From contig WHUZ01000065.1 in the NCBI GenBank assembly GCA_015179045.1, positions 248,001 through 312,000 of the forward strand: DNA of 64,000 nt, in the 5' to 3' direction. Every line of letters begins with the position of its first letter. Position 1 is the first letter of the stretch. This DNA comes from Kalaharituber pfeilii. Lineage: Eukaryota; Ascomycota; Pezizomycetes; Pezizales; Pezizaceae. The notes beneath the pieces were generated by a model. That model was not told where the DNA came from and did no database searches. It saw nothing but the letters and a program-made list of their open reading frames with translations. A program made the translations under genes and the position numbers. Of this stretch, positions 9,328-21,400 are shown piece by piece.

Positions 9328-11602
9328 TTATTTTGAGTGTTTATATACAATCTCATTAATAGGAAGAAAACGAACATTGAATTTAGGTGGTCCTGGAGGT
9401 CTTCCACGTTTAGTTACTCTTCCCTCTTTAGTACCTTTTTTTTTTTCCCTTTTCTGGATCTGCGTTTTCCTTTCCGTCCTTCCCTTTGCTCTTCACCAGA
9501 CTCTTGTTCCTGCTCCTGCTCTAACTCATCTTCATTCCATTGATCAGCATCAACTTCTTCAACTTCTTCAACATCTACCCAGAGAGAACCAGTAAAAAAG
9601 AGAAGTAAAATAATCTATATAGGATTCTGGAAGATCTTTCGTCATTTGCTTAAAGGTAGTATATGCTTGCTGGCAAACTTGACGAATTTTTTAGATTTTT
9701 TTTCTGATATCTGACTTCCGTAATTTATCAGATTGACGTTTTCCTGTCCTCCCTTCCTTATATTCATTACCTCCTTCAAGTTTAATCACTTCTTGAATAT
9801 GACGAGGAATTCGCTCAATCCATGATTGAATTCTCCATTGTTCAAGATCCTTCCAAGCCTAGTATAGATATCAAAATTAGCTACTAATAGTATTAAACAT
9901 TATATTGTATCTAATATACCTTAAGCCACACTTTTTCAGCAGTAAGACGGCAAGTTAAAGGACCCTTCTTAGTTGTTGCTTGCTTCATATAAGCCCAACA
10001 TGGTTCAATCATATTCAAGTCTGGAGAGTTGCCAGGCCAAATGAAACGTTCAATTTCTGAGACATCGAAGTAAACTCGTTGACGTTTGGAAGCATGAGAA
10101 GGAGCCTTATCTTCCATGACAGTAATATTTGGAATAAAGCATTTGGCAGCTTCAGCAAATGGAAGAAGTTTGGTAAGAAGAATTTCGTTTAAGTATCTAT
10201 ACCAATCAACTCCACCTTTGCTTTCCTCTCTAGAAAAAGCTCCGTTCTTCACATTAAATTTCCAGGTTGGCTTTCTCCCACCTAGAAGCAGCTGCAGAGT
10301 TAGTAGAAGCTATTACCGGGTGCAAAATTCGACTGAAAAAAACAGCTGCCAACCCGCGTGCAAAAAAGCTGCCTACCCGGGTGCAAGCCCGGGTGCAAAA
10401 CAGCTGCAAAAATCGAATGAAAAAACAGCTGCCAACCCGGGTGCACAAACAGCTGCCAACCCGCGTGCAAAAAAAAGCTGCCAACCCGGGTGCAAGCCCG
10501 GGTGCAAAACAGCTGCAAAAATCGAATGAAAAAACAGCTGCCAACCCGCGTGCAAAAAAAAGCTGCCAACCCGGGTGCAAGCCCGGGTGCAAAACAGCTG
10601 CAAAAATCCAATGAAAAAACAGCTGCCAACCCGGGTGCACAAACAGCTGCCAACCCGTGTGCAAAAAAAAAAGCTGCCAACTCGGGTGCAAAATTCGAGT
10701 GAAAAAACAGCTGCCAACTCGGGTGCAAAAATCGACTGCAAAATGCCTGCCAAAACGGCTGCTGTAAGAGTAGAAGAAATCTCCACACACTTACCTGTAT
10801 TCTTCTCATCATAGTATTGAGTTCCCACTGTGTCTTGCACTCTTCCTCAATAGCAGTATTCATCAGATTCACTTCTTTTTCTGCCCGTTGCTTTTCCTTT
10901 TTGGTTTCTGGTTTCCAGATATGACAAGGTCCTTTAAAGTCATATGTGAAGCATCCCCAGAACATGAACTCAGAGTATCCTTTCCACCGCTCTCGAACAC
11001 AGGATTTAATGCAGACTTCATGTGGCTGTCTCCATACCTTTAAGAATTTTGTTAGTTATTTTGCTTAGATATAAATATAGTAGCAACTTACCCTATAACT
11101 TCCTCTTCTATGCCCTAATACCACTGAAGTTTCATCTGTCCAAACCACTCGTTTCCAATCCTCAAGAGTCCAATGCTGATATCGTAAAGCAAACTGATAA
11201 CGTGCTTCTCTCATTTCTTTTGTCAAGCCAGGCTTTCGTGTAGGTTTGGTTTTTCTGAATCCATGTTTTCGTAGTACCTTCCATGCGCTATAGCGAGATA
11301 TATTAAATTGAACAGCTAGTGAACGAACTGACTTTTCCCGACCATAACGATCATACTTGATAGCCTCAATCAATTTTTGTTCCACCTCAGGTGTAATTTT
11401 TTTTACGCCTTCCAGAGCGTGGGGTATCAATAACATGAAATGAAGAGAGAGTGGTTCCAGGATACCAGCCTCGTTCAAGTGCTTTATTATAAAGATTGGT
11501 AACCTGTCGAGAGGTAATTCCAGTTTGCCGCTGAATCTCAACAAGACACTCTCCTACTGCCTTCAAAATCACTGCTTGAGCTCTAGTTACAATATCAAAC
11601 AT
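9328..11602 (-). pseudogene. Tc1/mariner-like (DDE_3) transposase, frameshifted
   Basis: Exons on the minus strand are 11602-11092, 11037-10795, 10291-9920 and 9858-9691, all joined in phase 0 by GTAAGT/GTATAT donors and CTAAC or TACTAG acceptors. Exon 1 carries an N-terminal helix-turn-helix (TGITSRQVTNLYNKALERGW; RSVRSLAVQFNISRYSAWKV) and the first catalytic Asp (VVWTDETSVV). Exon 3 has the second (VMEDKAPSHAS) and the third acidic residue (GNSPDLNMIEPCWAYMK). Exon 1 is 511 nt, one base more than a multiple of three; the frame breaks in an eight-base A run (complement of T 11397-11404) just before ITPEVEQKL. After the TAA at 9693-9691 the frame stays readable (QAYTTFKQMTKDLPESYIDY), followed by an acidic stretch and an AT-hook-like KRGRPPGPP to 9328, again with a homopolymer shift. 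So it is either a young pseudogene or a gene with homopolymer assembly errors. Confidence 0.75.
10320..10755 (-). repeat. Minisatellite inside transposase intron 2
   Basis: Units built from AGCTGCCAACCCGGGTGCAA and AACAGCTGCAAAAATCGAAT are arranged in higher-order blocks of about 90 bp. The array lies wholly within the 503-nt intron 10794-10292. It has open frames in both directions (Ala/Lys/Thr-rich one way, Cys/Phe/Trp-rich the other) which are products of the repeat, not genes. Confidence 0.85.
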
Positions 11603-12170
11603 CTTAATAAGCTGAATAATGAAAACTGAAAAACAGGAGCGTAAGAATGAGAGATAGAGAACAAGAGTTGGAGAACACAGTAGGAGAATGCAGCTAGAAA
11701 ACGAGAGCTGGCGAAGGAGAGCTGGCGGAGAGCCAGCGTAGGAGAGCCAGCGAAGGAGAGCTGGCGAAGGAGAGCTGGCGAAGGAGAGCCGGCGAAGGAG
11801 AGCTGGCGAAGGAGAGCCGGCGAAGGAGAGCTGGCGAAGGAGAGCTGGCGAAGGAGAGCCGGCGAAGGAGAGCCGGCGAAGGAGAGCCGGCGAAGGAGAG
11901 CTGGCGAAGGAGAGCTGGCAAAGGAGAACTGGTGAAGGAGAGCTGGCAAAGGAGAGCTGGCAAAGGAGAACTGGTGAAGGAGAGCCAGCGAAGGAGAGCT
12001 GGCGAAGGAGAGCTCTCCTTCGCTGGCTCTCCTTCGCCAGCTCTCGTTTTCTAGCTGCATTCTCCTACTGTGTTCTCCAACTCTTGTTCTCTATCTCTCA
12101 TTCTTACGCTCCTGTTTTTCAGTTTTCATTATTCAGCTTATTAAGATGTTTGATATTGTAACTAGAGCTC
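11578..12170. repeat. Foldback palindrome at the 5' end of the transposase gene
   Basis: The first codons and leader of the transposase (11578-about 11723) reappear inverted and essentially identical at about 12025-12170, including an upstream-facing ATGTTTGATATTGTAACTAG at 12146. The axis lies at about 12012, in a perfect palindrome around GGAGAGCTCTCC. Between the arms is a one-sided minisatellite of 14-15 bp units (GAGCTGGCGAAGGA / GAGCCGGCGAAGGA; 11697-12030). Confidence 0.85.
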
Positions 12171-13267
12171 TACCGCAGCTTCTTGTGCTAATTACTCCTT
12201 GACAAGCTGACTCCCCTTGTACAATTTCTCTATTGTTGTCGCTTTGTTTGATAGTTTATAATTCCTTCCTTAAACCTCTTGGCTAGCATCTTCTGGTTTT
12301 TTACCACTGGCATCTGGACACACCGGATTTCAGACATACTAGGTCTATAACATGCCTGTGGAGGGACACCTGGCTCAGTCGGGCAGTGAATTCCAAAGCA
12401 GGAGGTGCGGTAGTGTGGGTATACTGATTATGAAAAACCGAAATTTAGACAATCCAGGTCTATACTATGGGCGGCGGTGGATGGTCTAGTTAAATTGGGC
12501 TGCTGATTCCAGACCAAGAGGGGGTGTACTTCGAAAGCAAGCACTTGTAGGGATCACGAGCATTCAAACTTGAGGGTTCACGGGGGCTCCAGCGGTAGCA
12601 GGTTTGAAATTATTGGCAGGAGAAATCCTGACTCCGTTGGGCAATTGATGCAAAGCGAGGTGCGGGGTGCCCCCCCCAAAAAAAAAAAAAAAAAAGAGCA
12701 ATTGGCAGGTATAGAGATAATGGGGGTGTATATGGGTTAGAATAGGATTCAGGGCGGAGAGTAAGATCTCGCTAATGCTATAATATATTGTTTTTTGGGT
12801 TTTCTTTTCTTTGTGTTCTTAATTTATGTCATTGAGACATGGCTTAATTCTTTCTTATCTTCGTTTCACATGTCGTTTACATGGATGGTTGCTATGGTTA
12901 TCTCGTATATTGTAATTCTTTCATTTATTTACGGAATTACTTCGGATATCACATTCAGCTGGGATTTGTTTCGAACTCGCATACAGCTTGTGTTACTTCG
13001 TCTTTTCTTTACGAAACTGTACAAGTTTGTTGCCTATATCTACGGCTACCATTTGGGTATAGTCGTCTCGCTTTCTGTGTATATAGTCTGCGGAAACCCG
13101 CACCCACTTAATACCATAGAGTCGCTCAACTCCTCTCCTCGTTGCCTTCCTCCGTGCCTCCACTCCATTGCTGCCTCCGTTTGCACCATTATCTTTCCCC
13201 TATAGCGCTTGCCCCGCTATCCTTATTCTTCCGCTACGCATCGTATTACCCTCTCGTGAGTCACGTT
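12171..13267. other. Intergenic, with degenerate repeats and a hydrophobic ORF of doubtful value
   Basis: 12330-12660 holds diverged units of the 4081-4560 repeat family. There is an A-run at 12681-12698. An AT-rich ORF at 12795-13205 is very hydrophobic but has no motif and ends in a Cys/Pro-rich tail; I do not call it a gene. Confidence 0.45.
12330..12660. repeat. Degenerate tandem repeat, second locus
   Basis: Units near 12340 (ACTAGGTCTATAACATGCCT), 12445 (CCAGGTCTATACTATGGGCG) and 12600 (AGCAGGTTTGAAATTATTGG) are each followed by GGGC(T/A)..TGATTCCA/CAAAGCGAG-like words. They match the units at 4081-4560. Confidence 0.45.
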
Positions 13268-14055
13268 GTTAAGTCTGATCTATATTTTGTACCATCTGGT
13301 GCGAAATTAGATTCAGCTAAATATGTTAAAAAGATCCTAGATCCACTGCTTATACCTTTTTGGCATAAGGCATGTGAGTTTTACGGCTGGACGGTGGTTA
13401 TGGAAGATGGTGCACCAGGGCATAAAGGATTTTCTAAGGCATGCCGCAAGAAAAATGATGTGGAGACTTTAGAATGGGTACCTCAATCTCCAGACCTCAA
13501 TCCAATTGAAGTTTTATGGGGCGACATGGAAGTACAACTAGGGAAGAAATATGGGCGCCTAGATAATATTCCGGACTTACGAGAAAAGCTCAAGGAGGAG
13601 TGGAATAAAATTTCAAAGGATAGGCTATTAGCATTGGTTAGAAGTATGCCAGACCGGTTAAAGGCTGTGATTCAAGCTAATGGGGAGGCGACGCCTTATT
13701 GACTTTTTACTTATGGTATGAGCTTTTTCTTTTTCTTTTTTTTTTTTTTTTTCTTCCTTTCTACAAGTTTCAAGTTTTTCGAGTTTTTCGAGTGAATTTC
13801 ATGGTTGCAATATTTTTAAAAAGTCGTTTTTCAAAATTTTTGCATTTTCTTATATTAGTGTTGCCATGTATATAGCATTTTTATCATACTAAAAGTCTGT
13901 GGAAAAATTTTGCGGGTTTCCCATACAAAAAATTCCACAGACTTTTCGTCCTTTTTTACACCACTTTTGCTTGGCCCGTAGCAGCAGAAGTACCACGTAA
14001 CCCACGTGAGTACCTTGGCGCTGCATAATTCCACAGACTATGCCGCACCCCCGAG
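13268..14055 (+). pseudogene. 5'-truncated Tc1-like element (same family as 44087-45567)
   Basis: From 13268 the plus strand encodes the C-terminal half of a DDE_3 transposase: KSDLYFVPSGAKLDSAKY, FYGWTVVMEDGAPGHKG (second Asp) and WVPQSPDLNPIEVLWGDME (third acidic residue), ending at stop 13700-13702. Most residues match the 44-kb copy. The 3' non-coding part continues to ...CACCCCCGAG at 14055 followed by TA, the same terminus as the 44-kb element. Everything upstream of KSDLYF (HTH and first Asp) is missing and the break at 13268 is abrupt, so the element is dead. Confidence 0.8.
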
Positions 14056-15435
14056 TACAAGCAACCTCGAGGGGATAATTGTTGATGTCGTATGCTAACT
14101 TAGCTCCCTTGACTGCTGTCATGTATGCTCATAGGTGCCCCTATGCGCCACAATTGTGGACACGCCGGGATGGTTTAATGGTATTCCTCTATAGCTTCTG
14201 GAGCGTATAAGGTGTGAAGCATGGGGAAACATGGCTTCATTTGTGACCTATATTATATTAGATGAAATTGAACAAGGATTGATGCCCTGCCATAACGAAT
14301 AGCGATAAGCGGGGTTACGTGAGGAAGGATATATATATATATGCAGTGTGTCCATTGTTTATCTTCTTTAAGAAAAAAAAAAAAAAAAAAAAAAGGGACA
14401 AATAAACAATTAAACGAAGTAGCGAAGAGTATCTATGGTCTGCCTAACTTGAAACCCTGAAAAAAGCGCTCTGTGACTTTTTTGTTTTTCTTACAGAATA
14501 ACTAGGTTAGGCCATCTGTCGTCTGTTGTCCTGATTTGGCAACGTTCCCCTACTAGGTCCCATCGCGTTAACGATAGGAGCAGATGTAACGTTGGGCACC
14601 TTGGCACTCGTCCCCACCACTATAATTTCCTGTTTTAGCAGGAAATGCCTTCAATATGTGCTCGCATTTAGTATAGACTAAATTGCCTGCATTGACTCCA
14701 AATTGAAGGGAAAATTTGAAAAGGCTATATTTTAACATCTACGATTGTGCCACCTCTCCACCCTGCGGACCAACTCCCTCCACCGTAGGACTGCAATATG
14801 TTATTGAAAGGAGGGGAATATACACATCTTGATAAATACATTCCGAATTCTATTGTTACTTTATTAGTTACCTCAACCGCGTCAATCTCCGACTCTCATT
14901 CCGGCAACTCGATTCTGACCCAGCTAACTCAGGAGTCAGAATTGAGTTCTATCCTTAGGTGTAGAGGATCGCCCCTCCGCCTCTAGACGCCTCTACAAGC
15001 TCTAATGCCACAGAAGTCAACTCTACAGGGTCCCGAGCACCCCGCTATAATGAGCTTCAACTCCCGCCCAACATCATGCACAAGGGCTCCTTATCCACGC
15101 CTAGTCGGTGGGTCGGCGGATTTCCATATCTACTGCAATGACTCAAAAATCCTTGATCTATAGCTTAGTCTTCTTAATTAGGCTTGGTTTAACGAGAATT
15201 GAGATCTGGCAGGAGGGCACTAAAACTATATGGACATTCACTATATACCCCCAATAAATATGTTAAGTGTGTAGATATGCATCAAGTAATTTTCCGTATC
15301 AACGGAAACTACATTAGGGAGTTGCGATAAACTGGTGTCGAATTGTGAATCAAATGAAGCAATTTAATCTTATACCAACGTCAATTTAAACATACATGTG
15401 GACGGAAACACGCCTCATTCGCAGATACGGATTCC
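14056..15435. other. Intergenic, no supportable gene
   Basis: Contains a tail-family-B insertion (14284), an (AT)n run (14330-14342), an A-run (14374-14395) and short ORFs without motifs. The last 300 bases before 15435 are the presumed 3' end region of the helicase gene on the minus strand. Confidence 0.45.
14284..14329 (+). mobile_element. Micro-retroposon, tail family B
   Basis: It begins TGCCCTGCCATAACGAATAG and contains AAGCGGGGTTACGTGAGGA. It starts at the same base as the copies at 25784 and 39218. The tail is followed by an AT repeat; only a doubtful 6-bp duplication (AAGGAT) is seen. Confidence 0.5.
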
Positions 15436-18400
15436 TTATCCTTGAAAGATCCAGTTCATGATGGCTTGCGTGATTTTTGCTGTCTGTGCTGTGAACCCTG
15501 GCGATAGGATATTAGGAGTAGACTGTGTGAGATCCTTCGATGGTACAGCGGACATTTCTGGGGTGTGCCCTTGAACCTCCTGCCGCCGTACTGCAGAAGA
15601 TTCTGTAGAATCTTTCGAAGTCATAGCAAATATCTCCGAGGTTAGCTTTTCTATCTTGTGCCGTACGCGAGTTATCATCTCCATGCCCTCTGCTAGTCGC
15701 TCTCGAAGACTCTTCTCGTTCAAATCGAAAACAACGAAATTTTCTTCCTGGAACAAAGCATTCCACGGAGCGTCGATCTCGTCATACAATTGGTCCATAC
15801 GTTTTCCGTATTTCATCTTGAACCCGGTTGCAGTTGCCTTGCGATCTAACTCGAGAAACTCGTCAAATACTCGTTCCAGTTCCAGATATAAGGGTACCCC
15901 TTCAGTTAGCATTACAGAAAGTAATTGGAGATACTGCGTCAAGGGGTATGTTTTTTCCTGCAGTCTTTTTTTCCGAAAAAGTGTCTTGATTGACCTGACG
16001 GCCATGGCAGTACCGTCGGGGCTCGCAAGATGAGATCTAATCTCCTTAATTTTTCGATACCTAAAATGAGGAACTGTTAGCATGCTACTTGCAACTATCG
16101 TTTCTGTGGGATATTGGCTCTCCTCCGACCTTTGGAACATTTGCATAATTGCTGCTTGTCGCTGTCGCTCGTTGCCATTTTCATATCTGGAAAGAGCAAA
16201 TGCAATAGTGTTAGAATCGCACATGGCAGCTGATCATTAGTTCTAGGAATCCCCCGTTTTAACTTCTCACCTTTGGCAAAGAGCACGAGATTCGGCTCTT
16301 AGCTGCTCCTGTCGCTCCTTTACTTTCTGGTACCTAAAATGGCAAATAATGTGAGCACATTTCTTGCAACTAACGTTTCTGTGAGGAATAGTGCTTTCCC
16401 AAACCTTTGGGAAATAAGCCAAGCTACTGCTTGCCGCCGTCGCTCTTTGACCTTTTCATATCTGTGGAGAGCAAATAATGTTAAATATCACATATTATTC
16501 TAGGAATTAACCCCTGACCTTTGGCAAAGGACACCAGCTATTTCTTTTATTTGCGCCCGTCGCTTCTTCACTATCTGGTATCTGAATGACAACTCATGTC
16601 AGCACATTAGCTGCAATTGTCGTTTCTGTAGGGCATTGGGGCATTGGCTCTCTTCCGAACCTTCGGTGAATAAGCATAATTGCTGCTTGTCGCCGTCGCT
16701 CTTTGACCTTTTCATATCTGTGGAGAGCATATAATGTTAATATATCACATAATAGTCCAGGAATTGACCCCTGACCTTTGGCAAAGGACACAAGCTATTT
16801 CTTTTATTTGCGCCCGTCGCTTCTTCACTTTCTGGTATCTGAATGACAACTCATGTCAGCACATTAGCTGCAATTGTCGTTTCTGTGAGGCATTGGGGCA
16901 TTGGATCTCTTCCAGACCTTTGGTAAATAAGCATGGCTGCTGCTGCCTGTCGCCGTCGCTCTTTGACCTTTTCATATCTGTGGGGAGCATATAATGTTAA
17001 CATATCACATAATGTTAAGGAATTAACCCCTGACCTTTGGCAAAGGACACAGGCTATTTCTCTTATTTGCGCCCGTCGCTCCTTCACTTTCTGGTATCTG
17101 AATGACAACTCATGTCAGCACATTAGCTGCAATTGTCGTTTCTGTGAGGCATTGGGGCATTGGGTCTCTTGCAAACCTTTGGTAAATAAGCATGGCTGCT
17201 GCCTGTCGCCGCTTTTTGACCTTTTCATATCTGAGCAGAATAAATGATGTTAGTATCCTATATGATATTTAATTCTGAGATTTTGCTGCTTTAACTCCTG
17301 ACCCTTGGCAAAGAATACGGGCTACTTGTCTTAGCAGCACCGGCCGCTCCTTGATCGTTTGATATCTAAAAGCCCATCTAAAAGCCCAGTTCGGTTAGTC
17401 GTAAAGAAAGAAAGGCCAGTAATCAGAGATTTCAGATGTTTGAACCTTTTGTAAAGAGTAAGAGCTGCTGCCTTCTGCTCAGCCAGTCGTAATTTCCTCT
17501 CCTTCCACGATGTCATCGCAATGCGTAGGTGGTATTCGGCAGCCTTCTCCCTGTCACAATTCACTCCCCATACTTCATCAGCTTTTGGTTTGAAGTTGCA
17601 TCCTCGATGTCGGGCCTTGCATCCTGGCCTTGCATGGACGAAGAGCCCTGTTTTACTGATATTCCTAGCTTCCGTACCAGCTGCACGCCCTATCGGCCCA
17701 GTTTCACAGATGTATAGGCACAAATGATCTTTCTGGTTATAGACTTCAAAGGCCTGCAGCAGCGCAGTCATGTATTTGTGTGCTGGCATGAGACAAATAG
17801 TACTGGTGTGCAGAGCTGGAATGCGTAGAACCTATAAATGTCAAAATTACCCCGTTAGCGATGGAGGCTCCACTTTTAGGGGCTTCCATGTGCTATATAT
17901 CTACTAAGCTCACCGCTTTTATCCCACGACAGAGAGCCCAATAGAAGCTTTGTGTCGGGGAAGGATTGCCAAAGTTCACCAAAATAACCACTAGGAAATC
18001 GACACTTCGCCGTGCGAGGAGTTCCCGTATTACTGACTGCCCTTGCTGCATTGACGCTCTATATGGATAATCATATTGCAAAAGCTGGTGGCGAGCCGGT
18101 ACAGCAAATACCGATAAGCTGCGCGCTCCAAAGGCACAGTGGGTCTCAAAACTCTCATACAGTGAGGAAGATGCTGTTCACTCCATGAATTCGGGATTAG
18201 GACCTGCAGATGCCAACCAAGAAAGAGCTATAGCCAGTCAGTCAGGCAACCAGTTTCGGAAAAATTTTGGATTGAAACATAATGCCTACCAGCAAAGTGG
18301 CAACATGCTCGAAAATTGCTATGATATCTGCGTCATAGGATGAACACTTTGTTGCAATGAACTCATCGAGGCCATGTTGAAGGTCACCAATTATCCGCAC

Positions 18401-21400
18401 CTAAAATTTCATGAGCTGGAAATTGTACCCTATCTAAGTTATACTGTATTTTGTGACTCACAATATTAGGGAAATGCATGTCACGAAGTCTGAGCAACCT
18501 TAAACGGTGGTAATGTCGGAAGGGCTCCAGACAATAGGGAGGTGGCTGTTCCAACTTTAGTAATGCAGTTTCTAAGTATGAAAAGTTCGCTTTGGTCACA
18601 ATTGCAGTAGGGTTAGCATGCCAGAATCGTAATTATTTCAGCTGAAGTGGATAGAAGGAACACCATACCGAACTGCCACATGAGATGATATCCATTGATC
18701 AGGTTCGACAAGTTATCCTGATCCCAAGAAACCGAACGCTCCTTCTGCATCACCTGGAGCATCCCAGTTATTTCTGTAGAGACAACGTGGTGGCAAACAA
18801 CCTGAATATGCTCAAGAAGTGGTTTGTAACGATTATGTTGCAGGATTCTCCAACGCGCTTCATGCATGACTGCCGCATCTTGAAGGAATGCTGATTGGTA
18901 AGAAAAAAAATATCTTAGCTGCTTCTCAAGGTCATTTCCCTTCATAAGAATAGAGTTTGGTGATAAAAGTTTATATGCTGCAAAATTCTTAGCGTTGAAT
19001 TTCTTCAATTCATAGGTATAGGTCTGTGCAGGCCATTACTTGAGGATGTCTTCATAATCTGAACTCGTACACACCACCACTTCACGCGATCCTGGACCAC
19101 AGTAAACTTCATGTTAGCAAAACTCAACTGAAATGAACCCATAGATGCATCGATGAGGTATACGAGGCTTGCCTTGAATTGTTGGAGACAAACTGATTTA
19201 GCTGGCAAGGGGTGACAATGGGCGAGACCATTGCATGGTGACCAGTTCCCTGCCCAAGTATGAATATTAATCAGCTTTTCAATTATTTAGCGTAGCAGTA
19301 AGCGGAGTGGTCGTCACCTTTCGACACACAATTGTGACATGTATAAGTAGGCACTCTGAGAACCGGAGATTCACTTGCTCTAGTTAAGATTTCGTCAACA
19401 ACACTCGGTAATAATGTGGTACCGAGATAACGGTGAGCCTCCGTCAGAATATGAGAGCCAATCTCTTTGTCTGCTGGAACGATGGCTTGCACTTCCCTCA
19501 TGACAGACCATGGCGTGCAGTAATATGTCCCTTCAGGATCCCAGGGCGAGCTAAGAAGCCCTAGGCAAGGTTTTGTTGATTCCGGGAACGTAGGTGCTTG
19601 GCCCTTCAAGAATTGCATATAGTCCTCGAGATACTCGAGTATACAGGTGAAATGTGATAGACGAGTAGCGATCTTGGTGATGTGGTCCGGTTTGAGGAGA
19701 ATCTAAAGTTAAAGCGTTTGAATTCGTTCATGAGTTAATAGAAATCTATAGTTATTGCATTGTCCGACTGTTGGATGTAATGTTAGACAGGCGACTTACA
19801 AGTATCGACATCAAATCAGTTGCACCTTTATGGAGGCCTTCCTTTCTTGGGAACCATTTTCTAAGAAAAATGTCCCGGCATATTCCTATTTGATCCTCCC
19901 AATGTTTTGCCCAGGGTGCGGTGGCGTACATCTCTCCAGCTGAGAATACGGTTTTGAGTGAGATCTTGCCGTACAGGGCTTGGATTAATTTTTGTGCTTC
20001 GATAGTCTGATAGAGCTGGCCAAAAAAGTTAGAAATATTTGGGGGCCATGGCCACTCCTCATCACTTTGTGATAGCGCAAGCACGGCCTCCAGTTTTCCC
20101 GCCAGTATGAGTCCCCAAACTGCAGGTTGAAACTCTCCAATTGAGTGACAAAATTTGACTAGCTCTTCATAGTACCCGAAGCATTCCAAAAATTCTTTCT
20201 TCTCAGTAACGTTGATGAAAAGATTAAAGGCTTTATCTCGCAGACCCTTCCTCGGTTTTGTGTCAGTCTGTCGTACATATCTGTTACACCCAGTGGCATA
20301 TATCTTTCTTGTCGCATTATCAATTTGATCATCGTTCATATGGCTAGAAATGTCCTGAGGTCAGCTAAGACAGCTTGATGGGATCTAGGACAAATTTGAT
20401 CGCTTCTTATGGGACGGTTATTAACTCACATTGTTAATCCTTCTATTACACTTTCAAAGTGTCTTTTTTTGTACAGAAAGCTTAGAGCTTTACCCGGGAG
20501 ACAAGCTGCATAGTATTCTTCTGCTGCTTTCTCAATAAACAATATACCTGCTTTTTCGAAGAGATCTGCTGCACGTTCATGTTGCTTATTTGTGGACCAC
20601 ATTTCTAACAATCATTTTTATGTGTTCAGTCAGTACAGGAAACTAAAAAGTCCCAAAACATGAGCGGGGTGCTCCCTGACCTGCAGCTTCAGCATAATAT
20701 TCCGACGCCTCGAAACATCCGGAGGCTTTTTCCAACATTCCGAGGACTTGAAATAAGCTAGCAGCCTCCTTAAACGACTTACGAAATGAATGCAAGTCCT
20801 CATTTGCCCTTTGTTCCCGCCCCGCCTGTTCATAATAACACGCATTTGCCCAATTCTTAAGCTTGTCGCCCGAGTCGCCGGCCATCTCAAAACAATGGAT
20901 TGCCTATATGGACAAAAGTAAGAAATGAACAATATACGTAAAAGCAAAGAAGGCGCTAGGCTGTACCCGATCATATAGTCCGTTTTCCATACACTGGTGA
21001 CCGGTCTGAATCCAGTCTTCTGTGGTAGTTTCAGCAGTCGGGCGCAAAGTGCTTGCGATCTCGGAAAGCTGTATTCATTTGCATCAGCATGTCATTGAGA
21101 ATGACGATACCTCATGTGAGTCTCGCCAAATACTCGGGGTGGTGTGCCTCACATGATCATGATCTATGTACTTAATGTCAACTAGAGGTTTCGGCAACTT
21201 TGTCAATAACTCTAGGATGCTGCTCGGGGAGGTCTCAAGAATCCATAGCCGGTGCCGGGGACGAGTGATAGCAACGTATAGTTTCTATAGTAAATTTAGC
21301 ATTTATAATGTATGAATTCTATATGATACGCACTTTTAGCTCGGAACACATGAGCTACTCGTCGTTGTCAGCTACGATGTTTATTGCGTCTGGGGAGAAT

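Noticed and set aside
10254..10965. Long ORFs on both strands across the GC-rich minisatellite
   Set aside because: They follow the repeat unit, overlap each other in several frames, and lie inside a well-defined transposase intron.
11587..12060. Ser/Ala/Leu/Phe-rich ORF of 157 codons
   Set aside because: Product of a 14-15 bp minisatellite inside a palindrome; no other coding signal.
12681..12698. A-run as a tail of another micro-retroposon
   Set aside because: No convincing target duplication or tail-family sequence; the nearby similarity belongs to the degenerate repeat.
12795..13205. Hydrophobic 136-codon ORF that could pass for a membrane protein
   Set aside because: AT-rich sequence with no family motif, no splice or promoter context, and a low-complexity Cys/Pro end.
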